From positions 1 to 15,915 of the forward strand of contig DOUO01000187.1 in the NCBI GenBank assembly GCA_003520555.1: DNA of 15,915 nucleotides, written 5' to 3'. Positions 6,885 through 14,158 of this stretch are shown here, piece by piece. The translations under genes were made by a program, and so were the position numbers. The DNA is from Oscillospiraceae bacterium (GTDB lineage Bacteria > Bacillota > Clostridia > Oscillospirales > Acutalibacteraceae). Numbering within the stretch: the first letter of the stretch is position 1; every line of letters begins with the position of its first letter. Under the pieces are notes generated by a model. The model ran no database searches, had not been told where the DNA came from, and worked only from the letters and a program-made list of their open reading frames with translations.

Positions 6885-8654
6885 ATGAAGATTTCAAACA
6901 AAGCGGCTTATGCTGTGCTTACTGTATTGATTATCCTCAGTCTTGCGGCAAGCTGTTTTTTTATGAACACAAAGCTCGGGTATCATGAGGATGAGCTGTT
7001 AAATTACAACCTTGCGAATTCACCGCAACTTTTGCTTGAGGACAGCGTTAAAAACGAGCTTTCAAGCGGCAAGCCGATGACACCCGACGATATAAAAGGT
7101 TATCTTGCGGTTTCGGACAACAACCGCTTTAATTACGGGATGGTTTATCAAAACCAGATTGTTGACGGTGTACATCCGCCGTTCTATTATTCACTTGTAA
7201 ACACCGTATGTTCATTTTTTCCGAATACCTTTAACAAATGGCTTGGCTTTATTGTCAATGCGGTGATGATGGCGGCGGCTTTGGTGCTGCTGTTTCGTAT
7301 CGGCAAACGTGTAAGCGGAAGCAACCTTTACGCGCTGATTGCCGCCGGAGGTTACGCGCTCAGTATCGCCTGCGTCACCACGACAATTTACCTGCGCATG
7401 TATGCCGTGCTCACGTTCTTTGTACTTGCGTTTTTGGCGGTTACGCTCAGGATTTACGACCGCAAAAACGAGGTGAAAATTATTGACCTTGTATTAATGC
7501 TTGTCACCGTTACTCTCGGAATCCTCACCCAGTACTATTTCGTAGTGTTCGCAGGTTTAATCGGATTGGTTTTTCTGATTTTCAGCATAAAGGACAAGCA
7601 CATCAAAACCCTTGTAAAATACATAATCACTGCCGTAGCAGGCGCCGGCATTGCTTTGGCGGTTTATCCGAATATGCTGATGCAGGTGCTCGGAAGCGAC
7701 CGCGGAGTCGGCTCAACGGGTTCGCTTTCAATTGACTTTATAACTGTTTTTACCTATGTCGGATACAAGCTGTTAACCTATGTTCAGGTGCTGTCAAAGG
7801 ATATGTTCCTCGGTCAGCAGTGGCTGTTTTTCCTTTGCGCTTTTTGCATGATCGCGGCTTTTGTTTACTTCCGCTTTGTAAAAAAACAAAAGACGCCGCG
7901 CAAGGCATGGTTTTTGATCGTCCCCGGTGTGTTCTATTTTATCGGAATCGCGCTGATTTCTCCGTTCAACAGCGACCGCTACGTAATGGCTTCAATGCCC
8001 ATGCTTTCGATGATTTTCATCTTTGGCTTTATAAAGCTGGTTAACCTTATCAAAAATCCAAAGCTGCACATAATTCTGCCGGCAAGCGTTTTAATCGCCT
8101 CCGCAATCGGTTTTATATGCGTAAAACCGTACTACACTTACGGAACTTCAACCCTTTACGACGTAAAAACAAAGGACGTTTTGTTTGTAGGCACGCCTAT
8201 GCAGGAATGGAACAAGAACCTTGACAAGTTCATGCTTTACGACACAACCACAATTGTTCAGACCTCAATGAATATTGACGGATTAGTTGATGAAATAGAG
8301 GATTTTGCCACATCCCGTGGAGTTGTAACAAACGGCAAAATCGGCAGCATGGTAGATTCGTTTATTGACAGCGGAAGCGGCAAAGGCGACGCCGAAAGTA
8401 AAGAAAACAATCTTAAAAGCACAACAATTCAGACCCTTGAAAACAACAGCACGCTTAAATCAAAGGACAAGCTTACCGTATACATTTCACGCCTTGCGGA
8501 CAATAAAGCGGTAATTGACTACATACAAAAAACACTCGGCTTTAAAACACAAACTTTAATTGAGGCTGACAAAAGCCTTGAAGATTATTATAACTGGTAC
8601 GATTATTTTGTAGAAACCGAATCCTATTGCAATGTATACGAATTTACAAAATGA
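6885..8654 (+). CDS. GT-C membrane glycosyltransferase, GT39/ArnT-like
   Basis: A 589-residue multi-pass membrane protein. After a first membrane helix (8-27), an extracellular loop carries the acidic motif HEDE (34-37), and HPPFYY follows at 97-102; both are typical of the GT-C superfamily (GT39/GT83-type), which transfers sugars from polyprenyl-phosphate donors outside the membrane. Many further hydrophobic helices run from about 118 to 430, and a soluble C-terminal domain of about 155 residues (435-589) ends the chain. Acceptor and sugar are unknown; a wall polymer, lipid or secreted protein are possibilities. The ATG at 6885 has AAAGGTGA at 6872-6879. Its stop lies 10 bases before the patatin gene, and the stop overlaps that gene's ribosome binding site, so the two are probably translated together. 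Confidence 0.8.
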   Translation: MKISNKAAYAVLTVLIILSLAASCFFMNTKLGYHEDELLNYNLANSPQLLLEDSVKNELSSGKPMTPDDIKGYLAVSDNNRFNYGMVYQNQIVDGVHPPFYYSLVNTVCSFFPNTFNKWLGFIVNAVMMAAALVLLFRIGKRVSGSNLYALIAAGGYALSIACVTTTIYLRMYAVLTFFVLAFLAVTLRIYDRKNEVKIIDLVLMLVTVTLGILTQYYFVVFAGLIGLVFLIFSIKDKHIKTLVKYIITAVAGAGIALAVYPNMLMQVLGSDRGVGSTGSLSIDFITVFTYVGYKLLTYVQVLSKDMFLGQQWLFFLCAFCMIAAFVYFRFVKKQKTPRKAWFLIVPGVFYFIGIALISPFNSDRYVMASMPMLSMIFIFGFIKLVNLIKNPKLHIILPASVLIASAIGFICVKPYYTYGTSTLYDVKTKDVLFVGTPMQEWNKNLDKFMLYDTTTIVQTSMNIDGLVDEIEDFATSRGVVTNGKIGSMVDSFIDSGSGKGDAESKENNLKSTTIQTLENNSTLKSKDKLTVYISRLADNKAVIDYIQKTLGFKTQTLIEADKSLEDYYNWYDYFVETESYCNVYEFTK

Positions 8655-8664
8655 GGTGACTGTG

Positions 8665-9549
8665 ATGGATAAAACCGACAGAAAAAATGCCGTCGGTTTC
8701 GCGTTTTCAGGCGGCGGACTTCAGGGCATAGCCCATGTCGGAGCAATCAAGGCGCTGTATGAAATGGGCATAAAGCCGCAATACGTTTCCGGCACCAGCT
8801 CAGGCTCGGCAATGGCGGCGCTTGTAGCAATGGGCTGCGACGCCGACGACATGAAGCGCGTAGCGGAAAAATACTGGAAGGACTTGGTAAAGTTTAACCC
8901 AACGTCAATTTTGCAGTCGATTGTAGCGCTCAAATTCAGCAGAAAAAATCCCGGCGACGGCTTAATGGACGGAGTAATAGTTGAAGCAATGATGAAATCC
9001 GTCATGGAAGAAAAGGGACTCAAGACCTTTCATGATTTACCGATTAATCTTACCGTTTGCACCAACGACACCAAAAGCACGGACGAGGTAATTATAACTA
9101 CCTATGAAGAAAATCTGCAAAATGAATATGTACAGTATATAACGGATGTTCCGGTTGAAATCGCGGTAAGGGCAAGTATGTCGTTTCCGGGACTGTTCAC
9201 AACCTGCAACTATAAGGATTATAATTTTATTGACGGCGGCTCAAAGGACAACCTGCCTGTTAAGGTGCTTAAGGATATGGGTGTGGGCAAGGTGCTTGCC
9301 CTGGCGTTTGACGTAATGGATTACACGCCGCAAACGGGCATTGACGGTTTGATGAAGGTAATCTGGCGCGCGCTTGACCTCTACTCAATAAACGGCACGC
9401 GCAAAAGTATGGAGATGGCTGACTATTGCGTGCAGATTAAGAATGAAAACACCGCGCTTTTTTCAATGGACAACATTGATCAAACCATACAGGAGGGGTA
9501 TAACTGCGTTATGCTTCACAAGGATGAAATCATGAAAATATTTAAATAA
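8665..9549 (+). CDS. Patatin-like phospholipase / acyl hydrolase
   Basis: A 294-residue protein with the patatin fold hallmarks: the oxyanion-hole glycines GGGLQG (16-21), the nucleophile elbow G43-T-S45-S-G47 (Ser45), and the catalytic Asp190 in DGGSKDN. It has the length and form of the bacterial RssA/YchK-like group and is predicted cytosolic or membrane-associated, acting on lipid acyl esters. The ATG at 8665 has GAGGTGA (8653-8659) five bases upstream; the earlier in-frame ATG at 8632 lies inside the glycosyltransferase gene without such a site. The close coupling to a GT-C transferase suggests a shared role in lipid-linked glycan or membrane lipid handling, but this is inference. A bidirectional terminator follows. 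Confidence 0.9.
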   Translation: MDKTDRKNAVGFAFSGGGLQGIAHVGAIKALYEMGIKPQYVSGTSSGSAMAALVAMGCDADDMKRVAEKYWKDLVKFNPTSILQSIVALKFSRKNPGDGLMDGVIVEAMMKSVMEEKGLKTFHDLPINLTVCTNDTKSTDEVIITTYEENLQNEYVQYITDVPVEIAVRASMSFPGLFTTCNYKDYNFIDGGSKDNLPVKVLKDMGVGKVLALAFDVMDYTPQTGIDGLMKVIWRALDLYSINGTRKSMEMADYCVQIKNENTALFSMDNIDQTIQEGYNCVMLHKDEIMKIFK

Positions 9550-9561
9550 GAATAAGCAAAA

Positions 9562-9593
9562 AAAGGGTTGGCACTTTGAACTGCCAACCCTTT
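9562..9593. terminator. Bidirectional terminator between convergent genes
   Basis: A 12-bp perfect stem, AAAGGGTTGGCA (9562-9573) with TGCCAACCCTTT (9582-9593), has an 8-base loop. The run of A before it (9558-9564) gives a long U-tail for minus-strand RNA, so it is strongest for the zinc-ribbon gene. Confidence 0.9.
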
Positions 9594-9604
9594 AAATTAT
9601 GTGT

Positions 9605-10213
9605 TTACATATAAAGCTTAAATACCGTTTTATCAAGAAAATCTCCGATGAAATTAATTTTTCCGATAATCGGCAGAGGCTGCTCCTTTCCTTTTACGCA
9701 GTAAATAATACCGATGATTGCCAAAACGCTGAGAAAAACAGTACCCAGCGCAAAAACAGCAGTGAAAACGGTCGTTATCGGACTCGGAATATAATAAATT
9801 CCGTTCACGGTTACCCTTGCCTGTACCCGGAAAAATAAGCTGATAACAACAGTTATAATTCTCGTCAAAAGCTCGTATACGAAAAAAATTGCGAAAAGCG
9901 TTGCGCCTTGCTTAACGTGAAATCTGCAATAAGCTGAATATTTACGTGTAAACATCGGGATAAGCAGGAAAATGCCGAGATATGACAGACAAGCCATCCA
10001 TTTATTGGAAGCTACGTCAACTTCCTGAGGAGTTAAATTAGTCTGATAAGGCGCCTGCTGATATTGATTGTTATACTGATTATTTGAATTATTGTATTGC
10101 CGGTAGTTTTGTTGGTTGTTTTGCTGTGCGTTACCGTTAACCGGTGCGCCGCATGAAGGACAAAAAGATGAATCGTCGTTTAGCTGACGGCCGCAGTTTC
10201 TGCAAAAAGACAT
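9605..10213 (-). CDS. Zinc-ribbon membrane protein
   Basis: A 202-residue protein starting with a short zinc ribbon (C4-x2-C7 and C18-x2-C21, in FCRNCG and FCPSCG). A Gln/Asn/Tyr-rich, probably disordered linker follows (26-60), then about three hydrophobic segments between residues 73 and 175. The segment containing RFHVKQG and the following hydrophobic stretch recall DUF4870-type small membrane proteins, which often carry such N-terminal zinc ribbons; their function is unknown. The zinc ribbon would face the cytosol. The ATG at 10213 has AAGGAG eight bases upstream. It is transcribed alone from the perfect consensus promoter at 10275-10303 and ends at a strong terminator. No specific function can be given. 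Confidence 0.8.
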   Translation of the reverse strand: MSFCRNCGRQLNDDSSFCPSCGAPVNGNAQQNNQQNYRQYNNSNNQYNNQYQQAPYQTNLTPQEVDVASNKWMACLSYLGIFLLIPMFTRKYSAYCRFHVKQGATLFAIFFVYELLTRIITVVISLFFRVQARVTVNGIYYIPSPITTVFTAVFALGTVFLSVLAIIGIIYCVKGKEQPLPIIGKINFIGDFLDKTVFKLYM

Positions 10214-10239
10214 ATGAAAATCTCCTTATCAAAAAATTT

Positions 10240-10271
10240 AAGGGCACACGAAGGTCAAAACGTGTGTCCTT
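10240..10271 (-). terminator. Hairpin with U-rich tail between protease and zinc-ribbon genes
   Basis: An 11-bp stem (10240-10250 with 10261-10271, one G-T pair) with a 10-base loop is followed on the minus strand by TTAAATTTTTT. It can end the upstream protease transcript. It also begins almost exactly at the predicted transcription start of the zinc-ribbon gene (near 10268), so it may act on that leader too. Confidence 0.75.
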
Positions 10272-10274
10272 AAA

Positions 10275-10303
10275 ATTATATTATAAAGTTTATAATATGT
10301 CAA
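10275..10303 (-). promoter_or_regulatory. Perfect consensus sigma-A promoter of the zinc-ribbon gene
   Basis: On the minus strand, TTGACA (10303-10298) and TATAAT (10280-10275) are 17 bases apart: both boxes match consensus fully. It begins six bases after the stop of the protease gene, so the zinc-ribbon gene should be expressed strongly and separately. Confidence 0.85.
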
Positions 10304-10308
10304 CACTG

Positions 10309-11874
10309 TTAATTTTGTCTTGCAAGCACGCGCTGAACGGCGGTTGCGTCGGTTATGTTAATAATACCGTCGCCGTTGAAATCCGCGGCTCTTAAGGCTC
10401 TGCCTTCAAGATTGTGAAGGTGGGCGATGTATCTTTGAATTTCGGTTGCGTCTTTAATGTTGAAAATGCCGTCAAGGTTAACGTCGCCTTTTATATAGTC
10501 GTTTGACTTCAGCGCAATCGCCTTTATGATGAACGTTCCGCCCAGATCGTCGTTGTTATTTGACTTGTACCAGTCCAAAACGTCCTCAATTACTCCGTCG
10601 TGAGCCAAATAGCTCTGACCTTTGACAGACTCGTTGATAAATACATAATCACCGGAGCCGTCAACCAGCCACTCGTCAACTCCTAAGGTAGCGGTTTTGC
10701 CCGTGGCGGTTGAATTAATTTCAATTGCGATTGAGCCGCTTTTGTAAGGAACTTCAAAATCGTTAATATCGTCGCAGATATATCCCTTGAAATCAACCGT
10801 ACCGCTTGAAATAGCAGTCCACTCGCTCTTATCGTTTGCGGGCACGCCGTTTTCGTCCGGAACAAAATAAATTATGTATTCGGAACCCTGCGCCTCGGTT
10901 TTAAAAATCACCTTGTCAATCTTGAAAAAATCATCGGTGAAATCAAAATGATTCATGTAGATCAGGTTGTTTTCGGCAACATAATCAAACTCATAGGTTG
11001 CGCCGTAAATCTCATTTTGAAGAAGCTTTTTGCTGTCGTTGACCTCCTCAAAGCTTTCAATTGAGAACGAAGGCGCGTACCGGCTGTGCAGCAAGTACTT
11101 ATCCTCGTAAGATATCCAAATGTAACCTCCCAGCGGATTGCTCCGGCCGTGGCTGTTCTTAACAAGGAACGCGCCGTTATTCTGCGGTTTTTCGCCGGTT
11201 AAATTGGTCATGAACTTTTCGGCGGGATAATTATCGTCCCATCCCACAAGCTCAACGGCATGTCCCTGATAACTGCCGGTGAAGTTTTCGGGCATATAGT
11301 ACGAAACCGAATCTTTTGCCATACACATTGACTGGTTCCAGGCAAGCGAAGTGTATATTCCGCCGTGCCTGAAAATTTGCCGCTTTACATCCGTAAGGTC
11401 ATCCTTTGTCAAAAAGCGCGCCGAGGTTACTCCGTAGCGGACAAGCCCTTCCGGAGCTTCGTCGCCGTAAATGTAATCGGAAAGAGTGTAATCCTCAAGG
11501 TCGCTTGTAAACACGCCGCCCTGCCATGATGCCAGATATCCGAGCGCGCAGGAGCCGTAACCGCTTGATGATAAACCGCGAATCCAGCCCTTGCCGTTTG
11601 AACGTGTGACTGACCAAAGGTTAAGGTGGTCGGGCGACATATTGTCTGTTTCAACTCCGGCGCTGAGCAGTGCTGACTCCATTGTCGCCGTTGAAGCGTA
11701 AGCCCAGCAATCAAGACCGTGCTGAGTCTTTACCTCCGTAACATATCCTTTTTCAACCGAACTGTAGCTTTCGGGCAGATTATCTTCAGCCGCGCCGACG
11801 GGCACTGCCGCGGCAAGCAGAACCGCTCCGGCAAGCAAAACCGCGAACGGATATTTAAATATTTTTCTTTTCAT
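10309..11874 (-). CDS. Secreted papain-family cysteine protease with type I dockerin
   Basis: A 521-residue secreted protease. Residues 1-29 are a signal peptide. The C1 (papain-like) domain has Gln51 (oxyanion hole), Cys56 in DCWAYAS, His205 in GHAVELVGWDD and Asn240 in VKNSHG. A beta-rich region of about 200 residues follows. Residues 462-521 form a dockerin with two canonical calcium loops (DVNLDGIFNIKD and DFNGDGIINITD), each followed by a helix (ATEIQRYIA, ATAVQRVLA), so the enzyme should dock to a cohesin on a scaffold outside the cell. The start at 11874 (MKRK) is preferred: AAAGG is 11 bases upstream, while it is only 2 bases from the ATG at 11883. It is divergent from gpr and apparently transcribed alone. 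The substrate, and whether it serves nutrition or processing of other dockerin proteins, is unknown. Confidence 0.9.
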   Translation of the reverse strand: MKRKIFKYPFAVLLAGAVLLAAAVPVGAAEDNLPESYSSVEKGYVTEVKTQHGLDCWAYASTATMESALLSAGVETDNMSPDHLNLWSVTRSNGKGWIRGLSSSGYGSCALGYLASWQGGVFTSDLEDYTLSDYIYGDEAPEGLVRYGVTSARFLTKDDLTDVKRQIFRHGGIYTSLAWNQSMCMAKDSVSYYMPENFTGSYQGHAVELVGWDDNYPAEKFMTNLTGEKPQNNGAFLVKNSHGRSNPLGGYIWISYEDKYLLHSRYAPSFSIESFEEVNDSKKLLQNEIYGATYEFDYVAENNLIYMNHFDFTDDFFKIDKVIFKTEAQGSEYIIYFVPDENGVPANDKSEWTAISSGTVDFKGYICDDINDFEVPYKSGSIAIEINSTATGKTATLGVDEWLVDGSGDYVFINESVKGQSYLAHDGVIEDVLDWYKSNNNDDLGGTFIIKAIALKSNDYIKGDVNLDGIFNIKDATEIQRYIAHLHNLEGRALRAADFNGDGIINITDATAVQRVLARQN

Positions 11875-12030
11875 AATATACATGACCTTTCATAAGCATG
11901 ATATTAATAATATTTTGTGATAACGTTTTAGCTGACTTAAATTATGATTATTATATCAAAAGAATTACGCAAAGTAAAGAATAAAGTTTTTACAAAATAA
12001 AATAATAATACCGGAAGGAGTGTTGTATAC

Positions 12031-12906
12031 ATGGTGCTTAGAACCGACCTTGCGATAGAGGCAAGAGAGCTTGCCGGCGAAAATGTAAGCGGCGTTGAGT
12101 TTAACGAATACCGCCGCGGAGGTATGAAGCTGTCAAAGCTTAAGGTGAAAAACGCCCACGCAAAGCAGACGTTGGGCAAAGACCCGGGAACGTATATAAC
12201 GGTCGAGCTGCCTTCGTTAACCGATAATTTCAGCGACGCGGACGAACGCATTGAAATAATCGGAGGCGAAATCCGCAAGCTTCTTCCCGTTAACGGACTT
12301 TTGCTTGTTGCAGGCTTGGGAAATATGGAAATAACCCCTGATTCGCTCGGTCCGAAAACAGGACTGAAAGTGCTTGCGACACGCCACATATCCGGAGAAA
12401 TCTCAGGAGCGTCCGGTCTTGAAAATCTCCGCCCCGTGGCGGTTGTGCAAACAGGTGTAACAGGACAGACGGGCATTGAAACAGGCGAATATCTGCAAAG
12501 CCTTGTCAAAACTCTTAAACCCACCGCTCTGATTGTAATTGACGCCCTTGCGTCACGCAGGCTCGAACGGCTCGGAAGAACCCTGCAAATCAGCGACGCG
12601 GGAATTTCACCGGGAGCCGGAGTCGGCAATCACCGCATGAAAATCAGCCGCGAAACCATGGGCGTGCCTGTTATAGCAATCGGAGTTCCAACCGTTGTTG
12701 ACGTAAAAACTCTTGCCGGAGATTTGCTCGGAAGCCGTTATTATTACAGCGACGCAAATGCCCTTGAACCCGGCGGCAGACAGATGATAGTAACTCCGCG
12801 TGAAATTGACTTGCTCACGGAACGCGCTTCACGGCTGATTGGATTTGCGCTTAACGCCGCGATTCAAGACAAATTCTCCCTGAGCGAGCTTGTTTCACTG
12901 ATGTAA
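12031..12906 (+). CDS. gpr: GPR spore protease
   Basis: A 291-residue homologue of the germination protease that degrades small acid-soluble spore proteins in the germinating spore core. Family motifs are RTDLAIEA (4-11), GLGNMEITPDSLGPK (95-109), TRHISGEI, QTGIETGEYL, IDALASRRLERL (170-181), the glycine-rich SPGAGVGNHR, and PTVVDVKTLAGD. By comparison with Bacillus GPR, Asp104 and Asp171 match the two residues reported as essential. The chain is shorter than Bacillus GPR (about 370), mainly lacking the long segment before VTPREID. Only three residues precede RTDLA, so the usual propeptide is almost absent. The frame upstream has a stop at 11998 and no other start, and GGAAGGAG supports 12031. 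It is paired with spoIIP as in Bacillus. No clear promoter was seen. Confidence 0.95.
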   Translation: MVLRTDLAIEARELAGENVSGVEFNEYRRGGMKLSKLKVKNAHAKQTLGKDPGTYITVELPSLTDNFSDADERIEIIGGEIRKLLPVNGLLLVAGLGNMEITPDSLGPKTGLKVLATRHISGEISGASGLENLRPVAVVQTGVTGQTGIETGEYLQSLVKTLKPTALIVIDALASRRLERLGRTLQISDAGISPGAGVGNHRMKISRETMGVPVIAIGVPTVVDVKTLAGDLLGSRYYYSDANALEPGGRQMIVTPREIDLLTERASRLIGFALNAAIQDKFSLSELVSLM

Positions 12907-12918
12907 TAATATTTTACT

Positions 12919-12947
12919 CCTGCTCAGCATATCAATTAAGGAGCAGG
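12919..12947 (+). promoter_or_regulatory. Hairpin that can cover the spoIIP ribosome binding site
   Basis: CCTGCTC (12919-12925) pairs with GAGCAGG (12941-12947) around a 15-base loop. The second arm overlaps both purine-rich sites ahead of spoIIP, AAGGAG (12938-12943) and AGGTGA (12945-12950). An alternative pairing, CTCCT (12917-12921) with AGGAG (12939-12943), also masks the first. There is no U-tail, so it is not a terminator. A role in translation control is inference. Confidence 0.45.
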
Positions 12948-12955
12948 TGATTAAT

Positions 12956-14050
12956 TTGAAAAGGGCAGGAAAATTCTATAAAAGAATAAAAACCGTTTTT
13001 GCGCTCATATTGGCGGCGCTGGCGGTGCTTTGCGTAGCCGTAAGGCTTCCTCAAATGTTCATTACGGGCGACAACGCCGCGCTTGCGGCCGCCGCCTTTA
13101 CCCTGACCGACGGTAAATATGAGGCACGGGCGGGAACATATGAGCAAATATCCGCCGAGCCCCGTGAAAAAAAGGAAATCAGCGTCCCTGCGGCAAATAT
13201 GCTTGACGACGAAACGCCACCCCGCGACAAAAGCGGTTACTATGATTCCTACGCCGGACACGACGGAGAAGCAGTGTACAGCGTAGCCGAAAAAACAATT
13301 ACCAATGACGGTACATATGTGGGTAATTTTTTTATCAAAAACAGGACAGGGCTTGACCTTGATTTTGAGGGCATACTGAAAACTCCGCTGACCTTTGACG
13401 TTAAGAAAAACGCCCGGTCTCCGCAGGTACTTATTTATCACACTCATACAAGTGAAGCATACCTTGACGAAACGGTTGATTATTATTATGAAAGCTTTTA
13501 TTCGCGCACGCAAAATGAAGCGTTTAATGTGGTAGCGGTAGGGAATAAGATAACGCGTGTACTGCAAAGCAACGGTATAAACACCCTTCACGATAAAACC
13601 GTTCACGACTCTACCTACGACGGTTCTTATGACCGCAGCGCGCAAACCGTTAACGCTGACATGAAGCGGTACGGCGATATCAAGGTCGTGCTTGACATTC
13701 ACCGCGACGCGTTGGGAACTGACGAGCAAAAGGTAAAAACGGTATTTGATCACGACGGAAAAAAGGCGGCTCAGATTATGATTTTATCGGGCTGCGACCC
13801 CTCAAACGAACGCGGTTTCCAAAACTGGCAAAACAACCTCAGCTTTGCTCTTAAGCTGCAGCATAAGGCTGAGGAGCTTTATCCGGGCATGACGCGTCCG
13901 ATAAGCTTCGATTATTTTGCCTACAACGAGTACATATGCGACGGCTCGCTGTTAATTGAAATAGGAACGGACGCAAATTCCGTTGACGAAGTTGAAACAA
14001 CAGGCGAACTGTTGGGCGAGGTGCTGTCTAAGGTGCTGCTTGACGGCTGA
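12956..14050 (+). CDS. spoIIP: Stage II sporulation protein P (cell wall amidase)
   Basis: A 364-residue membrane-anchored amidase that, with SpoIID and SpoIIM, remodels septal peptidoglycan and drives engulfment of the forespore. One membrane helix lies at about 13-32, followed by a low-conservation region outside the membrane. The amidase domain begins near residue 155. Its zinc-site motifs are YHTHTSEAY (161-169), DIHRDA (247-252) and LLIEIG (332-337), and the SpoIIP signature Q-IMILSG, W-NNLSFALKLQ and YPGMTRPI is complete. The TTG at 12956 is chosen because AGGTGA (12945-12950) is five bases upstream, as at other genes here; the GTG at 12947 would sit only 3 bases from AAGGAG. It follows gpr by 49 bases, matching the gpr-spoIIP order of Bacillus. 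No clear terminator follows. Confidence 0.93.
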   Translation: MKRAGKFYKRIKTVFALILAALAVLCVAVRLPQMFITGDNAALAAAAFTLTDGKYEARAGTYEQISAEPREKKEISVPAANMLDDETPPRDKSGYYDSYAGHDGEAVYSVAEKTITNDGTYVGNFFIKNRTGLDLDFEGILKTPLTFDVKKNARSPQVLIYHTHTSEAYLDETVDYYYESFYSRTQNEAFNVVAVGNKITRVLQSNGINTLHDKTVHDSTYDGSYDRSAQTVNADMKRYGDIKVVLDIHRDALGTDEQKVKTVFDHDGKKAAQIMILSGCDPSNERGFQNWQNNLSFALKLQHKAEELYPGMTRPISFDYFAYNEYICDGSLLIEIGTDANSVDEVETTGELLGEVLSKVLLDG

Positions 14051-14086
14051 TATATTGTGCTAAATCAAAAATTTTGTCATTAGCTA

Positions 14087-14115
14087 TTGAAAAGAAACGC
14101 GCAATTTGTTATAAT
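14087..14115 (+). promoter_or_regulatory. Promoter of the surface protein-dus operon
   Basis: TTGAAA (14087-14092) and TATAAT (14110-14115) are 17 bases apart. The predicted start near 14122 excludes any coding start before it and supports the ATG at 14159. Confidence 0.8.
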
Positions 14116-14158
14116 CACTATATATGTGCAAATCCATTTAGTTGCAGGGATGTTCATT

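Noticed and set aside
11979..12007. A possible forespore sigma-G-like promoter (GAATA, 17 bases, AATAATA) ahead of gpr
   Set aside because: The predicted transcript would start inside or just before the gpr ribosome binding site, and A/T-rich sequence makes such matches easy to find by chance.
11937..12629. A 230-codon minus-strand frame opposite gpr
   Set aside because: It is a shadow of gpr; the translated product is low-complexity (Ser/Pro/Arg-rich) with no motif.
12932..13753. A 273-codon open frame on the minus strand opposite spoIIP
   Set aside because: The plus strand encodes a complete SpoIIP with all motifs. The antisense product has no recognisable domain and no convincing ribosome binding site, and long antisense frames are common opposite such genes.
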